This document shows positions 1-7,862 of a DNA stretch of 15,023 bases, one piece after another. Made by a program: the position numbers and the translations under genes. The notes beneath the pieces were generated by a model that made no database searches, was not told the origin of the DNA, and was given only the letters and a program-made list of their open reading frames with translations. The stretch is from JBGTIS01 sp041745535. Lineage in GTDB: Bacteria; Bacteroidota; Bacteroidia; Cytophagales; Cyclobacteriaceae. Location of the stretch: NCBI GenBank assembly GCA_041745535.1, contig JBGTIS010000167.1, forward strand, positions 1 to 15,023, given 5' to 3'. How positions within the stretch are numbered: the stretch's first letter is position 1; the number at the start of each line of letters is the position of its first letter.

Positions 1-1398
1 GGGGGGTGTATCGATACGCTGATTCAAAATCTTACGGTGGAATCTACCACTACGCCTGATTTTTTTACTACTTTACTTTGCGCAGATATTACCTACCCGG
101 TGCAGTTGTCTGACCAATCAGTGCCAGTAAGTGGTGAGGAGGTAATCCAGTGGTACTGGGAGGTGGAAGATGCGGTATATGAGGTTGAAAATCCTGTACA
201 TGTTTTTAGCGATACAGGTACCTACGATGTTTCTTTAACCATCGTAGCGTCTTCTCTCTGTAATGCACGCATTCATAAACAAGTGCAGGTTACGCCGGCG
301 TCTAAACCTGGCTTTGCTTTTAATCAGGTTTGTGTAGGAGAACCGGTTCAGTTTACCAACGAAAGTACTTATCCGGAAGGTGTTACAGCTTACCAGTGGA
401 ATTTTGGCGGATTGGCTACCAGTACTGAGGTCAATCCGTTTTTTACATTTCCGGAATCTGGTGCCTACGAAGTGAGTCTGGTTATTTCTACAACTCATGC
501 CTGTACCGATACGCTTATACAAATGGTACAGGTAGCGCCTATGCCAACGGCTAGTTTTGGTGTAAATAAAAACCTTGGCGCTGCACCACTTACGGTTCAG
601 TTTACCAACAAGTCTACCGATGCGAATAGCTATGTCTGGTCATTTGATTTATTAGGGCAATCTACCGAGGAGCACCCTGCCTTCACTTTTACTGAAACGG
701 GAGAATATGAAGTTAAATTGGTAGCTATGAATAATACCGGATGCGCCGATACTATAGTTCAAAAAATTAAGGTAGTGGCACCTGTACTGAGTACTGCGCT
801 GAAAAATATTAGTTTAAAAGCGCTTGATACATCGTTGCCTGGCAACACCAATCAGGAAATTATACTTACATTAAGTAACCTGGGTACGGTTACCGCTCAG
901 CATTGGGTAGTGGAAATTGCGATAGATGATGCACTTACAATTCACGAAGCTTTCGAGCAGGTAGTAGAACCTGGTGAAACCGTAAACTATTCGCTGAGTT
1001 TTTCCTTTTTCGAAAAGGAAAATACTTTTGATAAAATAAGATACCTTTGTGCAACGTTGTTTTCAAAAGAAGAAAATTTTTCAGAAATTGATTTGAGCAA
1101 TAATAAATTTTGTATTAATATTGATAACAGTTTTTTTAGTGTGACTCCTTACCCTAATCCGGTAAGAGGCGAATTAACTGTTCCTGTTATTTTGCAGGAA
1201 AAAGATGTGGTCAATATTACCATCGAAAATCTGGTAGGAAGTTTTGTGCGTGATCAAACTTTTACTGGCATGCAAAAAGGACTGAATACTTTTGTGCTGG
1301 ATGTGAGTACGTTTCCAGGAGGTATATATATGCTGCAGCTTACTTACAAAGGCAAAGTAAAAACATACAAAATATTGGTGAATATTTCTGATCAGTAA
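1..1398 (+). CDS. PKD-repeat surface protein with type IX secretion sorting domain (5' end outside window)
   Basis: The reading frame is open from the first base, so the start lies to the left and only the last 465 codons are seen. In order, the sequence shows the end of one PKD repeat (GGCIDTLIQNLTV), three further PKD-like repeats of about 75-80 residues, each closing with a GxYxVxL strand, then a CARDB-like beta domain (roughly codons 265-365), then a C-terminal module of about 80 residues. That module starts PYPNPV and contains GIYMLQL and KTYKILV, the pattern of a type A Por secretion sorting domain. Proteins with this tail cross the outer membrane by the type IX system and are released or anchored at the surface. 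PKD repeats usually serve as adhesive or spacer units. No catalytic domain is visible in the part seen, so the function of the whole protein is unknown. The family call is firm; the role as adhesin, structural protein or enzyme is open. Confidence 0.85.
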   Translation, partial: GGCIDTLIQNLTVESTTTPDFFTTLLCADITYPVQLSDQSVPVSGEEVIQWYWEVEDAVYEVENPVHVFSDTGTYDVSLTIVASSLCNARIHKQVQVTPASKPGFAFNQVCVGEPVQFTNESTYPEGVTAYQWNFGGLATSTEVNPFFTFPESGAYEVSLVISTTHACTDTLIQMVQVAPMPTASFGVNKNLGAAPLTVQFTNKSTDANSYVWSFDLLGQSTEEHPAFTFTETGEYEVKLVAMNNTGCADTIVQKIKVVAPVLSTALKNISLKALDTSLPGNTNQEIILTLSNLGTVTAQHWVVEIAIDDALTIHEAFEQVVEPGETVNYSLSFSFFEKENTFDKIRYLCATLFSKEENFSEIDLSNNKFCINIDNSFFSVTPYPNPVRGELTVPVILQEKDVVNITIENLVGSFVRDQTFTGMQKGLNTFVLDVSTFPGGIYMLQLTYKGKVKTYKILVNISDQ

Positions 1399-1423
1399 AT
1401 TGGTAAATATCAAAACGCTATTC

Positions 1424-1468
1424 AAATATTATTAAGATATTTGTAAAAATACCCCAATAATATCTGTG
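1424..1468 (+). promoter_or_regulatory. possible promoter and dyad upstream of the Lrp-type regulator
   Basis: A 6-bp inverted repeat (AAATAT at 1424-1429, ATATTT at 1437-1442, 7-nt spacer) is followed by TTG at 1441-1443 and, 17 nt later, TATCTGTG at 1461-1468. The last element differs from the Bacteroidota -7 consensus TAnnTTTG at one base. Lrp-family genes are often autoregulated, so the dyad could be an operator, but AT-rich dyads are common by chance in such DNA. Confidence 0.25.
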
Positions 1469-1532
1469 TTTTTTAGTAAAATGAATTATAAAAATTTATT
1501 TTTACGGAAAATTTATTTCAAACAACATTATA

Positions 1533-2036
1533 ATGGCAACACATCTCAAATTAGATAAAATAGACAGAAAGATTCTGGAGATTCTGCAAAAAAACGCAAA
1601 AATTACCAATGCCCAATTATCTAAGGAAATTGGCCTGTCTCCAGCGCCTACCCTTGAAAGAGTGAAGAAATTGGAAACTTCCGGTGTAATCAGCAGCTAT
1701 CACGCAAAATTAAATACCGATCAGGTTGGGTTAGGTATTAGTACTTTTGTGCAAATTACCCTTACTGGTCACGATAAAGAAAGTATCAAAAATTTTATCG
1801 AGGCCATCAATCATATCGATGAAGTGATAGAATGTCATCATGTAACCGGTAGCAGCGATTTTATTCTCCGTGTAATCGCTAAAGATATTTCTTCGTATCA
1901 GCGACTGATGCTCGATAAAGTAAATGAAATTCCGGTGGTAGACAGCCTGCAATCGTTGGTAATCCTTTCAACTTTTAAAGACAGCAAGGTACTACCTATA
2001 CCGGAAGAAGGAAATCGGGTGAAAGTAGCCGGATAA
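1533..2036 (+). CDS. Lrp/AsnC family transcriptional regulator
   Basis: The 167-residue product has the Lrp/AsnC architecture. An N-terminal helix-turn-helix lies at about residues 7-55 (KLDKIDRKILEILQKNAKI, then NAQLSKEIGLS and the recognition-helix segment PTLERVKKLE). A RAM/AsnC ligand-binding domain follows at about 70-148, including the GSSDFILRV segment (106-114) that normally contributes to amino-acid binding at the dimer interface. Length is normal for the family. The ATG start fits because the N-terminus aligns with the usual LDxxDRKIL opening; the leader is A-rich and lacks a Shine-Dalgarno sequence, as is common in Bacteroidota. Such proteins form octamer-like assemblies and control amino-acid metabolism. 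Its targets cannot be told from the sequence. It appears to be transcribed alone: 134 nt separate it from the gene before, and 248 nt with a palindromic repeat follow. Confidence 0.92.
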   Translation: MATHLKLDKIDRKILEILQKNAKITNAQLSKEIGLSPAPTLERVKKLETSGVISSYHAKLNTDQVGLGISTFVQITLTGHDKESIKNFIEAINHIDEVIECHHVTGSSDFILRVIAKDISSYQRLMLDKVNEIPVVDSLQSLVILSTFKDSKVLPIPEEGNRVKVAG

Positions 2037-2103
2037 GCGCTGTAGCCATTTGTTTGGGCAGCTCGGTTATGTTGGAAGTGAGAAGACCGAAATTATAAAT
2101 GTT

Positions 2104-2153
2104 AAATGTTGAATTGGAACGATTCCATTCAACATTTAGCATTCAACATTCAA
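2104..2153. repeat. imperfect palindrome built from ATTCAACA units
   Basis: A left arm at 2104-2119 (AAATGTTGAATTGGAA) pairs with a right arm at 2123-2137 (TTCCATTCAACATTT) around a 3-nt loop CGA; the only imperfection is one bulged T. The right arm is followed by a further direct copy, ATTCAACATT at 2141-2150, and then CAAC. The element lies between the Lrp gene and the phosphoribosyltransferase gene. There is no T-tract directly after the stem, so it is not a standard intrinsic terminator. It looks like a dispersed intergenic palindromic repeat, but other copies would have to be found elsewhere in the genome to show this. Confidence 0.6.
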
Positions 2154-2221
2154 CCTATAGTATAAAACAAAGCGCTCAACCTCTATTTTCACTATTGTTT
2201 TTTTAATTAGCAGGGGTGGGA

Positions 2222-2253
2222 TTTGTGAACAGTGGGTGTTTCGGTTATTTTTA
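2222..2253 (+). promoter_or_regulatory. possible promoter for the phosphoribosyltransferase gene
   Basis: TTTG at 2222-2225 and TATTTTTA at 2246-2253 are separated by 20 nt, the spacing expected for Bacteroidota -33 and -7 elements. The -7 element has A in place of the final G of TAnnTTTG. It sits about 30 nt before the ATG. Supported by pattern and position only. Confidence 0.3.
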
Positions 2254-2284
2254 CGGTTAGTACCAGTAATTAATAAACTTATTC

Positions 2285-2824
2285 ATGTTAGCTGAAAAAG
2301 AGAATCCTGCCTTGTCACGTCTTATTCTGGATGCCGATCAGATTGCCAAAAAAATCAGACGGATCGCTTTTGAAATATACGAACGTAATTACCAGGAAAA
2401 GCAACTCATTGTAGCAGGTATTGTAGGGCAGGGATACCATTTAGCCCAAAGGATCTGTAAAGAGCTGGAAGCTATTTCACATTTTAAAGGCATCGATCGC
2501 TCACTGTTGCTCATTCAGGTATCTTTAAAAAAATTTGAAGCCAATCAGAGCAATGTTTCACTCGATTGCGACAGCCAGGTACTGGAAAATGCCAGTATTA
2601 TCCTCGTCGATGATGTATTGAATACCGGAAAAACGGTGGCTTTCAGTCTGCAACCTTTCCTTACAGCCAAAATTAAAAAGCTTGAAACGGCCGTACTGGT
2701 TAACCGCAGCCATAAACTTTTTCCTATAGCGGCTGATTACACCGGCTATGAACTGGCTACTACCATCCAGGAACATATCGAGGTAGTGCTGGAAGAAAAT
2801 AAGCAAGCTGTCTATTTAAAATAA
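2285..2824 (+). CDS. PyrR-like phosphoribosyltransferase family protein
   Basis: The 179-residue product carries the PRPP-binding signature of type I phosphoribosyltransferases at residues 105-118 (IILVDDVLNTGKTV), with the acidic pair D109/D110. Residues 41-58 hold a GIVGQGYHLAQRI segment, corresponding to the flexible loop and first helix of the fold. The C-terminal stretch from RSHKLFPIAADYTG onward resembles the PyrR family, where RxHRELPIxADYVG is typical. PyrR proteins bind UMP and/or make it from uracil and PRPP, and in Firmicutes they also control pyr mRNA attenuation. No attenuator or pyr gene is seen nearby, so only an enzymatic or UMP-sensing role can be suggested. Its stop codon lies 3 nt from that of the convergent E2 gene. 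It could alternatively be a general purine or pyrimidine salvage enzyme. Confidence 0.8.
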   Translation: MLAEKENPALSRLILDADQIAKKIRRIAFEIYERNYQEKQLIVAGIVGQGYHLAQRICKELEAISHFKGIDRSLLLIQVSLKKFEANQSNVSLDCDSQVLENASIILVDDVLNTGKTVAFSLQPFLTAKIKKLETAVLVNRSHKLFPIAADYTGYELATTIQEHIEVVLEENKQAVYLK

Positions 2825-2827
2825 CTG

Positions 2828-4168
2828 CTACACTATTTGTGTGGTATCAAAATTTTCCAACAAGTCAGCAACTCTTTTTACAAATAGCCCACCCAATGCG
2901 CCATCTACCACCCGATGGTCGTACGAATGTGAAAGATAGATTTTGTGCCGGATAGCAATGGCATCGCCCTGTGGGGTTTCTATTACAGCTGGTTTTTTCA
3001 CAATGGTACCTAAAGCTAATATGGCTACCTGGGGTTGCACAATAATAGGTGTCCCCATCACGTTTCCGAAAGCACCAATGTTGGAGATGGTATAGGTCCC
3101 CTCAGAAACCTCATCGGCAGTTAGTTTATTATCGCGAGCACGGGCGGCCAGGTCGTTTACCCGTTTGGTAAGGCCCAGCAAACTGAGCTGGTCTGCATTT
3201 TTAATAACAGGCACAATCAGGTTCCCATCGGCTAGCGCCACGGCTATTCCAATATTTATGTTCTTTTTCCGGATAATATTCTCACCGTCTACCGATACAT
3301 TAATCATAGGAAATTCTTTCAGGGCTTTGGCTACTATTTCCACAAAAATAGGCGTAAAAGTAAGTGGCTCTTTTTCCCGTTGCTTGAATGCATCCTTCAC
3401 CCGGTTGCGCCAGTGCACCAGGTTAGTAACATCAGCTTCTACAAAAGACGTTACATGCGCGGAAATTCGCTTTGAGTCAATCATCCGGGTAGCAATCATT
3501 TTGCGCATCCGGTTCATGGCAATAATTTCATCCGATTCGCTGCCTGCTACTGAATTGCGGTTAGTGCCATTGTGATTGGTACTTGCCGACTTCTCGTAAA
3601 CAGGTGGGCTATCTAGCCGGGCATCCTGCCGGGCATCTTTCAGGTAATTCAGTATGTCTTTTTTTGTGAGGCGACCTTCTTTCCCTGTGCCCGGGATTTG
3701 TCCCAGTTCCGCTTCAGAAATCCCTTCTTCCTTAGCTATATTTTTTACCAATGGTGAATAAAATCGGTCTGACTCAACCTTTTTGATATGAGAAGATTTT
3801 TCTGATGGGGAAGTCTGTTTTATTTCTACAGCTTCTTCCTGATCAACCAGAAAAGCATTCCCTTCTTCCAGTTTGGCTTCTTTAGGATGATGCGGTGGCC
3901 GGGCTGTCTCTTCATTTTTTTGAAGTTCTTCTACTTCAATAATAGCAATGGGTTTGCCAATTTCTATTACATCACCCTCCTTTACTAATATTTTCTTCAA
4001 AATACCACTTTCAGAAGCAGGAACTTCTGTATCAACCTTATCGGTAGCCACTTCTAGTAAAGACTCATCCTGCTCAATTGCATCTCCTTCTTGCTTGAGC
4101 CACTGTAAAATGGTTGCTTCCATTATACTCTCTCCCATTTTGGGCATTACCATATCAATTGAGGCCAT
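2828..4168 (-). CDS. Dihydrolipoamide acyltransferase (E2) of a 2-oxoacid dehydrogenase complex
   Basis: The 446-residue protein has the full E2 layout. A lipoyl domain spans about residues 3-78, with the lipoylated lysine at K44 in ATDKVDTEVP. An acidic/polar linker follows, then a peripheral-subunit-binding domain at about 137-176 (YSPLVKNIAKEEGI through GRLTKKDIL). A second linker leads to the catalytic acyltransferase domain (about 215-440), which ends in the active-site motif DHRVVDG with H418 and D422. E2 forms the core of the complex and moves the acyl group from E1 to CoA. The DKVDTE lipoyl motif is more typical of branched-chain 2-oxoacid or 2-oxoglutarate E2 than of pyruvate E2, so a branched-chain complex is my preference, but this is inference. 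No E1 or E3 gene lies in the window, so the gene stands alone. It converges with the phosphoribosyltransferase gene. Confidence 0.92.
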   Translation of the reverse strand: MASIDMVMPKMGESIMEATILQWLKQEGDAIEQDESLLEVATDKVDTEVPASESGILKKILVKEGDVIEIGKPIAIIEVEELQKNEETARPPHHPKEAKLEEGNAFLVDQEEAVEIKQTSPSEKSSHIKKVESDRFYSPLVKNIAKEEGISEAELGQIPGTGKEGRLTKKDILNYLKDARQDARLDSPPVYEKSASTNHNGTNRNSVAGSESDEIIAMNRMRKMIATRMIDSKRISAHVTSFVEADVTNLVHWRNRVKDAFKQREKEPLTFTPIFVEIVAKALKEFPMINVSVDGENIIRKKNINIGIAVALADGNLIVPVIKNADQLSLLGLTKRVNDLAARARDNKLTADEVSEGTYTISNIGAFGNVMGTPIIVQPQVAILALGTIVKKPAVIETPQGDAIAIRHKIYLSHSYDHRVVDGALGGLFVKRVADLLENFDTTQIV

Positions 4169-4254
4169 AATTTACAGATTTTTGTTGTTGCTAATTTTAA
4201 TTAATCCGTGTATATAAAAATTTGCTGTCGGATTTCAAAAACTGATATTTACTT

Positions 4255-4262
4255 CAAAATTA
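4255..4262 (-). promoter_or_regulatory. possible -7 element for the E2 gene
   Basis: On the minus strand this reads TAATTTTG, an exact match to TAnnTTTG, about 87 nt upstream of the E2 start codon. No TTG is seen at the expected 17-23 nt upstream spacing, so support is partial. Confidence 0.3.
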
Positions 4263-4304
4263 CGTAAAATTCCAAATATTGCTACGAAAGCCTTTGCTCA
4301 ATCA

Positions 4305-4343
4305 GAATGTTCCATGTTTTTCTTCGTTATAGAAAAAGCATTC
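4305..4343 (+). other. hairpin just upstream of the small exported protein gene
   Basis: TTTTTCT at 4317-4323 pairs with AGAAAAA at 4331-4337 around a 7-nt loop. An outer pair, GAATG at 4305-4309 with CATTC at 4339-4343, extends the stem across an asymmetric internal loop. It ends 13 nt before the ATG at 4357 and could lie in the 5' leader. No function is shown. Confidence 0.35.
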
Positions 4344-4356
4344 TAACAAATACAAC

Positions 4357-4890
4357 ATGCGGTTAACAGTTTTTATTTGCGTTATACTTTTATTTTTTAC
4401 TACCTGTTTACAGGCACAAAAAAACGATATCACCTCACCGTTTGCTACGGAACAGCCTATTGCTTTCATGAACGGAACAGCACATATTAGCCCAACAAAC
4501 ACAATAGAGAATGCACTGGTTACCCTAAAAGGCAATGAAATTACCCTGGTGGCAGATGCCCGGTTGGTACGGGTACGGTTAGAAGGATATCAGATCATTC
4601 CAGTTTCGCGACAACACATGTATGCCATCACAGTTGATTCGCTTTTTGCAAGCCCCGGAGAAAAGCGAAAAACAGCGATGATTGAAAATAAGGAAAGTGG
4701 TGCTTACTTTCAGATTCAGCTTGGCTCTTTGGATGAAGCATCTGCCATGCTGGCTACGGGCCAGCTAGCTAATTTAGTTGTACTTAACCATCCGTTGGGT
4801 GGAACCAAAAATATTAAAATATGCCATATCGTTATTGATGGAAAACCGCGGGAGGTTAAGGGTTTTCGCCTAAAGAAATACTCGAAATAA
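4357..4890 (+). CDS. Exported protein resembling an amidohydrolase without its catalytic barrel
   Basis: The 177-residue product starts with a signal peptide (hydrophobic residues 4-18, likely cleaved after LQA at residue 20). Residues 35-92 (PIAFMNGTAHISPTNTIEN, then VTLKGNEITLVAD and GYQIIPVSRQHMYA) follow the pattern of the N-terminal beta-sandwich of Bacteroidota periplasmic amidohydrolases. There one expects an xNATxHxGNGxxIEN strand, an xxDGKIxxVG strand and a GKHIYPGLID strand leading into the barrel. Residues 122-177 (GSLDEA, ANLVVLNHPLGGTKNIKI, HIVIDGK, RLKKYSK) match the usual C-terminal part (GSLExGKxADLVVL, then xIDGR). The barrel of some 250-300 residues that should lie between is missing, and no HxH or other metal ligands are present. 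The frame is intact from signal peptide to stop, so it may still be made as a small beta-sandwich protein. I infer a deletion derivative of an amidohydrolase; catalytic activity is unlikely. It could instead be an independent small fold. Confidence 0.6.
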   Translation: MRLTVFICVILLFFTTCLQAQKNDITSPFATEQPIAFMNGTAHISPTNTIENALVTLKGNEITLVADARLVRVRLEGYQIIPVSRQHMYAITVDSLFASPGEKRKTAMIENKESGAYFQIQLGSLDEASAMLATGQLANLVVLNHPLGGTKNIKICHIVIDGKPREVKGFRLKKYSK

Positions 4891-4902
4891 GTAAGCAGGT
4901 TC

Positions 4903-4988
4903 GGGTTTTTAACGGAATTAGTATAAATAGTTAATCGCTAATAGAAACCCATAACAACGATCAACGATTAACAAATAACGATTAACCC
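4903..4988. repeat. palindromic TTAATCG repeat cluster between convergent genes
   Basis: GTTAATCG at 4930-4937 has two inverted copies, CGATTAAC at 4965-4972 and 4979-4986. A wider inverted pair, GGGTTT at 4903-4908 and AAACCC at 4945-4950, overlaps it. The cluster occupies most of the 145-nt gap between the convergent exported-protein gene and alaS. Its build (short A/T-rich units in both orientations) is like that of the repeat at 2104-2153, though the unit sequence differs. It may help terminate transcription from both sides, but no strong stem with a T-tract is seen. Confidence 0.5.
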
Positions 4989-5035
4989 TTTTCCACAATC
5001 TGCAAATTCATCTGCCACAGCCATCACCAAAGAGC

Positions 5036-7717
5036 CTACTTACTCACCAAAAGCTGTGTTTCCAAAAGGTCTTTAGCTTTCTCTATTACCTGGTCCAGTC
5101 CCCCCAGATCGTTGCCGCCTGCCGTAGCATAAAAGGGCTGACCGCCGCCACCGCCTTTAATTTCTCTGGCCAGTTCTTTTACCATAGCGCCGGCGTTTAG
5201 CTGGTATTTTTCCACCAAACTATCGGAAATAATCACAGAAATCTGGGGTTTACCATTGATGTCGGCTGCCAGTACCATGCAAATGTTCTCCTGTTCGTTT
5301 CTGATTTCAAAGGAGATCTTTTTAAGCGAATCGGCATTGGGCAGTTTTACTTTCTGAATAATCACATTGGCACCATTGATCTGACTGATCTGGTTCAGTA
5401 GCTGGTCTTTTAAGGCAGCAGTGTCTTTATTCTGTAAACTTTCAATTTCCTTGCTCAACTGGCCTTTTTCCTGTAACAGGCTTTCAACTGCCTTCTTCAA
5501 ATCTTTCGGGCTTTTCAGTACCTCTTTCAGTTCAGTCAATAAACTGAGCTGCTCATCCACATAAGCCTCGGCAGTTTCGGCGGTAATGGCTTCAATACGG
5601 CGCACACCAGCAGCCACCGAACTTTCGGATACAATTTTGAAAAAGCCAATACTACCTGTAGCAGGTACATGGGTTCCTCCACAAAGTTCTATGGAATAGG
5701 CAGGATCAAAAACAATAACCCGCACAAAATCGCCATATTTCTCTCCAAACAAAGCGGTTGCACCCATAGCTTTTGCTTTGTCTATCGGAACATTACGCAT
5801 TTCATTCAGCGGAATATTTTCCCTGATTTTTCTATTCACCCTATGTTCTACCTCACTAATTTCTTCATCTGTCATTTTAGCGAAATGAGAAAAGTCGAAA
5901 CGCAGCAATTTATCGTTAACCAGTGATCCTTTCTGGGCTACATGATTGCCCAATACTTCACGCAGGGCAGCGTGCATCAGGTGTGTAGCCGTGTGGTTAT
6001 TCTGTGTTAACAATCGTTTTTGTGCGTTTACCACACAATGGAAAGTACTTTCTACTTTTTTTGGTAACTCTTTGGCAAAATGAATAATCAGGTCATTTTC
6101 CTTTTTAGTATCGAAGATACTGATCTTCTCTCCATCCGATTCTAAATAACCGGTATCGCCTACTTGCCCGCCGCCTTCGGCATAAAATGGAGTTTTGTCC
6201 AGCACAAGTTGATAGAACGATTTATTTTTTTCGCTTACCTGCCGGTATTTCACAATTTGCGCTTCTGCTTCCAGTTGGTCATATCCTAAAAACTCGCCTG
6301 AAGTTTCTTCCTCTTTCAGCACCACCCAATCGCCTTTATCTTGAGAAGATGCAACTCTGGATTTTTGTCGTTGAAGCTCCATATTGGCATTAAATCCCTC
6401 TATATCAACTTCTAACCCTAATTCACTTGCCAAAAGTTGAGTTAAATCAATTGGGAAACCATAGGTGTCATATAGCTCAAAAGCAAAATACCCTGCAATA
6501 ATAGGGTCAACTTCTTCTCCTACTGCATCAGCCAACGCATCAGTTCCCCTTCTTTTGAGCTTTACTTCTTCGTCAAATCTTTTTAAACCTTTTTCCAAAG
6601 TTCTAAGGAACGACGCTTCTTCTTCCTGAATTACTTTAGCGATAAATTCCTGCTGCTGCTGTACTTCGGGGTATACATCAGCAAACTGTTCGGCCAGTAC
6701 ATCCACCAGTTCGTACAGAAAAGGCTCTTTTAAACCAAGAAAAGTATACCCGTATCGCACCGCTCGCCGCAGAATCCTACGGATTACATAACCGGCTTTA
6801 ACGTTAGAAGGCAACTGCCCGTCGGCAATAGCAAAAGTAATGGCCCGGATATGATCGGCAATAACCCGGATGGCAATATCAGTTTCTCTGGAGTTTCCGT
6901 AAGAAATGCCTGATTTCTTACTCATGGCTTCAATCAGCGGCTGAAAAATATCGGTATCGTAGTTAGAGGTTTTTTGCTGAATAGCCATTACCAATCTTTC
7001 CAGACCCATACCTGTATCTACATGCTTGTCAGGAAGGGGTTCTAACTTACCAGATGACAACCGATTAAACTGAATAAATACCAGGTTCCAGATCTCAATT
7101 ACCAGCGGATGATCATTATTTACCAGATCTTTCCCTGGTGTTTGGTCAACTTCTGCCTGAGGGCGCAAATCAATATGTATTTCCGAACTAGGGCCACAAG
7201 GGCCGGTATCGCCCATTTCCCAGAAGTTATCTTTTTTAGAACCCAGAATGATACGGTCTTCCGGAATAATTTCTCGCCATAAGTCAAAAGCTTCCTGATC
7301 CATGGGCAGGTTATCGTCAGGATCGCCGCCAAAAACGCTGGCATACATCCGCTCCTGGGGCAAATGATATATTTGGGTAAGTAGCTCCCAGGCCCACTGT
7401 ATGGCTTCCTTCTTAAAATAATCGCCAAACGACCAGTTACCTAGCATTTCAAACATAGTGTGGTGGTAGGTATCGATGCCCACTTCTTCCAGGTCGTTGT
7501 GCTTTCCGGATACCCTGAGGCATTTCTGGCTATTGGCTACTCTTTTGTGAGGGGAGATTTTGTTACCCAGAAAGTAATCCTTAAATTGATTCATACCGGC
7601 ATTGGTAAACATCAATGTAGGGTCATTTTTTACAACCAACGGTGCTGAATTAATGAAATAGTGATATTTTTTATTGAAAAAATCTATGAAATTTGATCTT
7701 ATTTTACTAGATTTCAT
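5036..7717 (-). CDS. alaS: Alanyl-tRNA synthetase
   Basis: The 893-residue protein is full length for bacterial AlaRS (about 870-890). It attaches alanine to tRNA-Ala in the cytoplasm and hydrolyses mischarged Ser- and Gly-tRNA. The class II catalytic core occupies about residues 1-250 (FTNAGMNQFKDYFLG at 37-51, the class II segment around WEMGDTGPCGPSSEIH at 166-181, and DTGMGLERL at 234-242). The tRNA-recognition helices follow, up to about 450. The editing domain carries its zinc motif in two parts, H575/H579 (HTATH) and C679/H683 (CGGTH). A coiled segment at about 735-780 leads to the C-Ala domain with the glycine-rich GGGGGQ at 855-860. All key residues are present. The ATG at 7717 fits the family N-terminus (SSKIRSNFIDFFxxKxH). 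It is divergent from the M23 peptidase gene, with 170 nt between them. Confidence 0.98.
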   Translation of the reverse strand: MKSSKIRSNFIDFFNKKYHYFINSAPLVVKNDPTLMFTNAGMNQFKDYFLGNKISPHKRVANSQKCLRVSGKHNDLEEVGIDTYHHTMFEMLGNWSFGDYFKKEAIQWAWELLTQIYHLPQERMYASVFGGDPDDNLPMDQEAFDLWREIIPEDRIILGSKKDNFWEMGDTGPCGPSSEIHIDLRPQAEVDQTPGKDLVNNDHPLVIEIWNLVFIQFNRLSSGKLEPLPDKHVDTGMGLERLVMAIQQKTSNYDTDIFQPLIEAMSKKSGISYGNSRETDIAIRVIADHIRAITFAIADGQLPSNVKAGYVIRRILRRAVRYGYTFLGLKEPFLYELVDVLAEQFADVYPEVQQQQEFIAKVIQEEEASFLRTLEKGLKRFDEEVKLKRRGTDALADAVGEEVDPIIAGYFAFELYDTYGFPIDLTQLLASELGLEVDIEGFNANMELQRQKSRVASSQDKGDWVVLKEEETSGEFLGYDQLEAEAQIVKYRQVSEKNKSFYQLVLDKTPFYAEGGGQVGDTGYLESDGEKISIFDTKKENDLIIHFAKELPKKVESTFHCVVNAQKRLLTQNNHTATHLMHAALREVLGNHVAQKGSLVNDKLLRFDFSHFAKMTDEEISEVEHRVNRKIRENIPLNEMRNVPIDKAKAMGATALFGEKYGDFVRVIVFDPAYSIELCGGTHVPATGSIGFFKIVSESSVAAGVRRIEAITAETAEAYVDEQLSLLTELKEVLKSPKDLKKAVESLLQEKGQLSKEIESLQNKDTAALKDQLLNQISQINGANVIIQKVKLPNADSLKKISFEIRNEQENICMVLAADINGKPQISVIISDSLVEKYQLNAGAMVKELAREIKGGGGGQPFYATAGGNDLGGLDQVIEKAKDLLETQLLVSK

Positions 7718-7781
7718 TAGAGATGTAATTTTTGTAAACGAATAGCATCAGATTGAAGAATCAAAAGGGATTAATTATTGC

Positions 7782-7789
7782 TAATTTTG
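7782..7789 (+). promoter_or_regulatory. possible -7 element for the M23 peptidase gene
   Basis: TAATTTTG matches TAnnTTTG exactly and lies about 98 nt before the ATG at 7888. No TTG is found at the expected -33 distance, so the call rests on the -7 element alone. Confidence 0.3.
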
Positions 7790-7854
7790 TAACTGTTCGC
7801 GTTTGACTCTCAAAACTGATTTTTCAATCTAACAGGTAGTTTAACTACAGTTCG

Positions 7855-7862
7855 CAAAATTA
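7855..7862 (-). promoter_or_regulatory. possible -7 element for alaS
   Basis: On the minus strand this reads TAATTTTG, the same octamer as the candidate for the divergent M23 gene. It lies about 138 nt upstream of the alaS ATG. A TTG lies 13 nt further upstream, too close for the usual 17-23 nt spacing. If both elements are real, the two promoters face each other and their leaders overlap. Confidence 0.3.

Noticed and set aside
1..6. Run of six G at the window edge as a possible assembly or phase-variable tract
   Set aside because: It encodes the Gly-Gly before the CIDT motif of a PKD repeat, in frame with the rest, so it is consistent with ordinary coding sequence.
2037..2284. Possible PyrR-type attenuator or riboswitch before the phosphoribosyltransferase gene
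   Set aside because: The only stable structure is the ATTCAACA palindrome, with no terminator/antiterminator pair or conserved pyr binding sequence.
3165..3575. 136-codon open frame on the plus strand opposite the E2 gene
   Set aside because: Antisense to the catalytic domain of E2, with low-complexity composition and no family features.
7120..7428. 102-codon open frame on the minus strand inside alaS
   Set aside because: It is another frame of the strongly conserved alaS coding region and has no recognisable domain.
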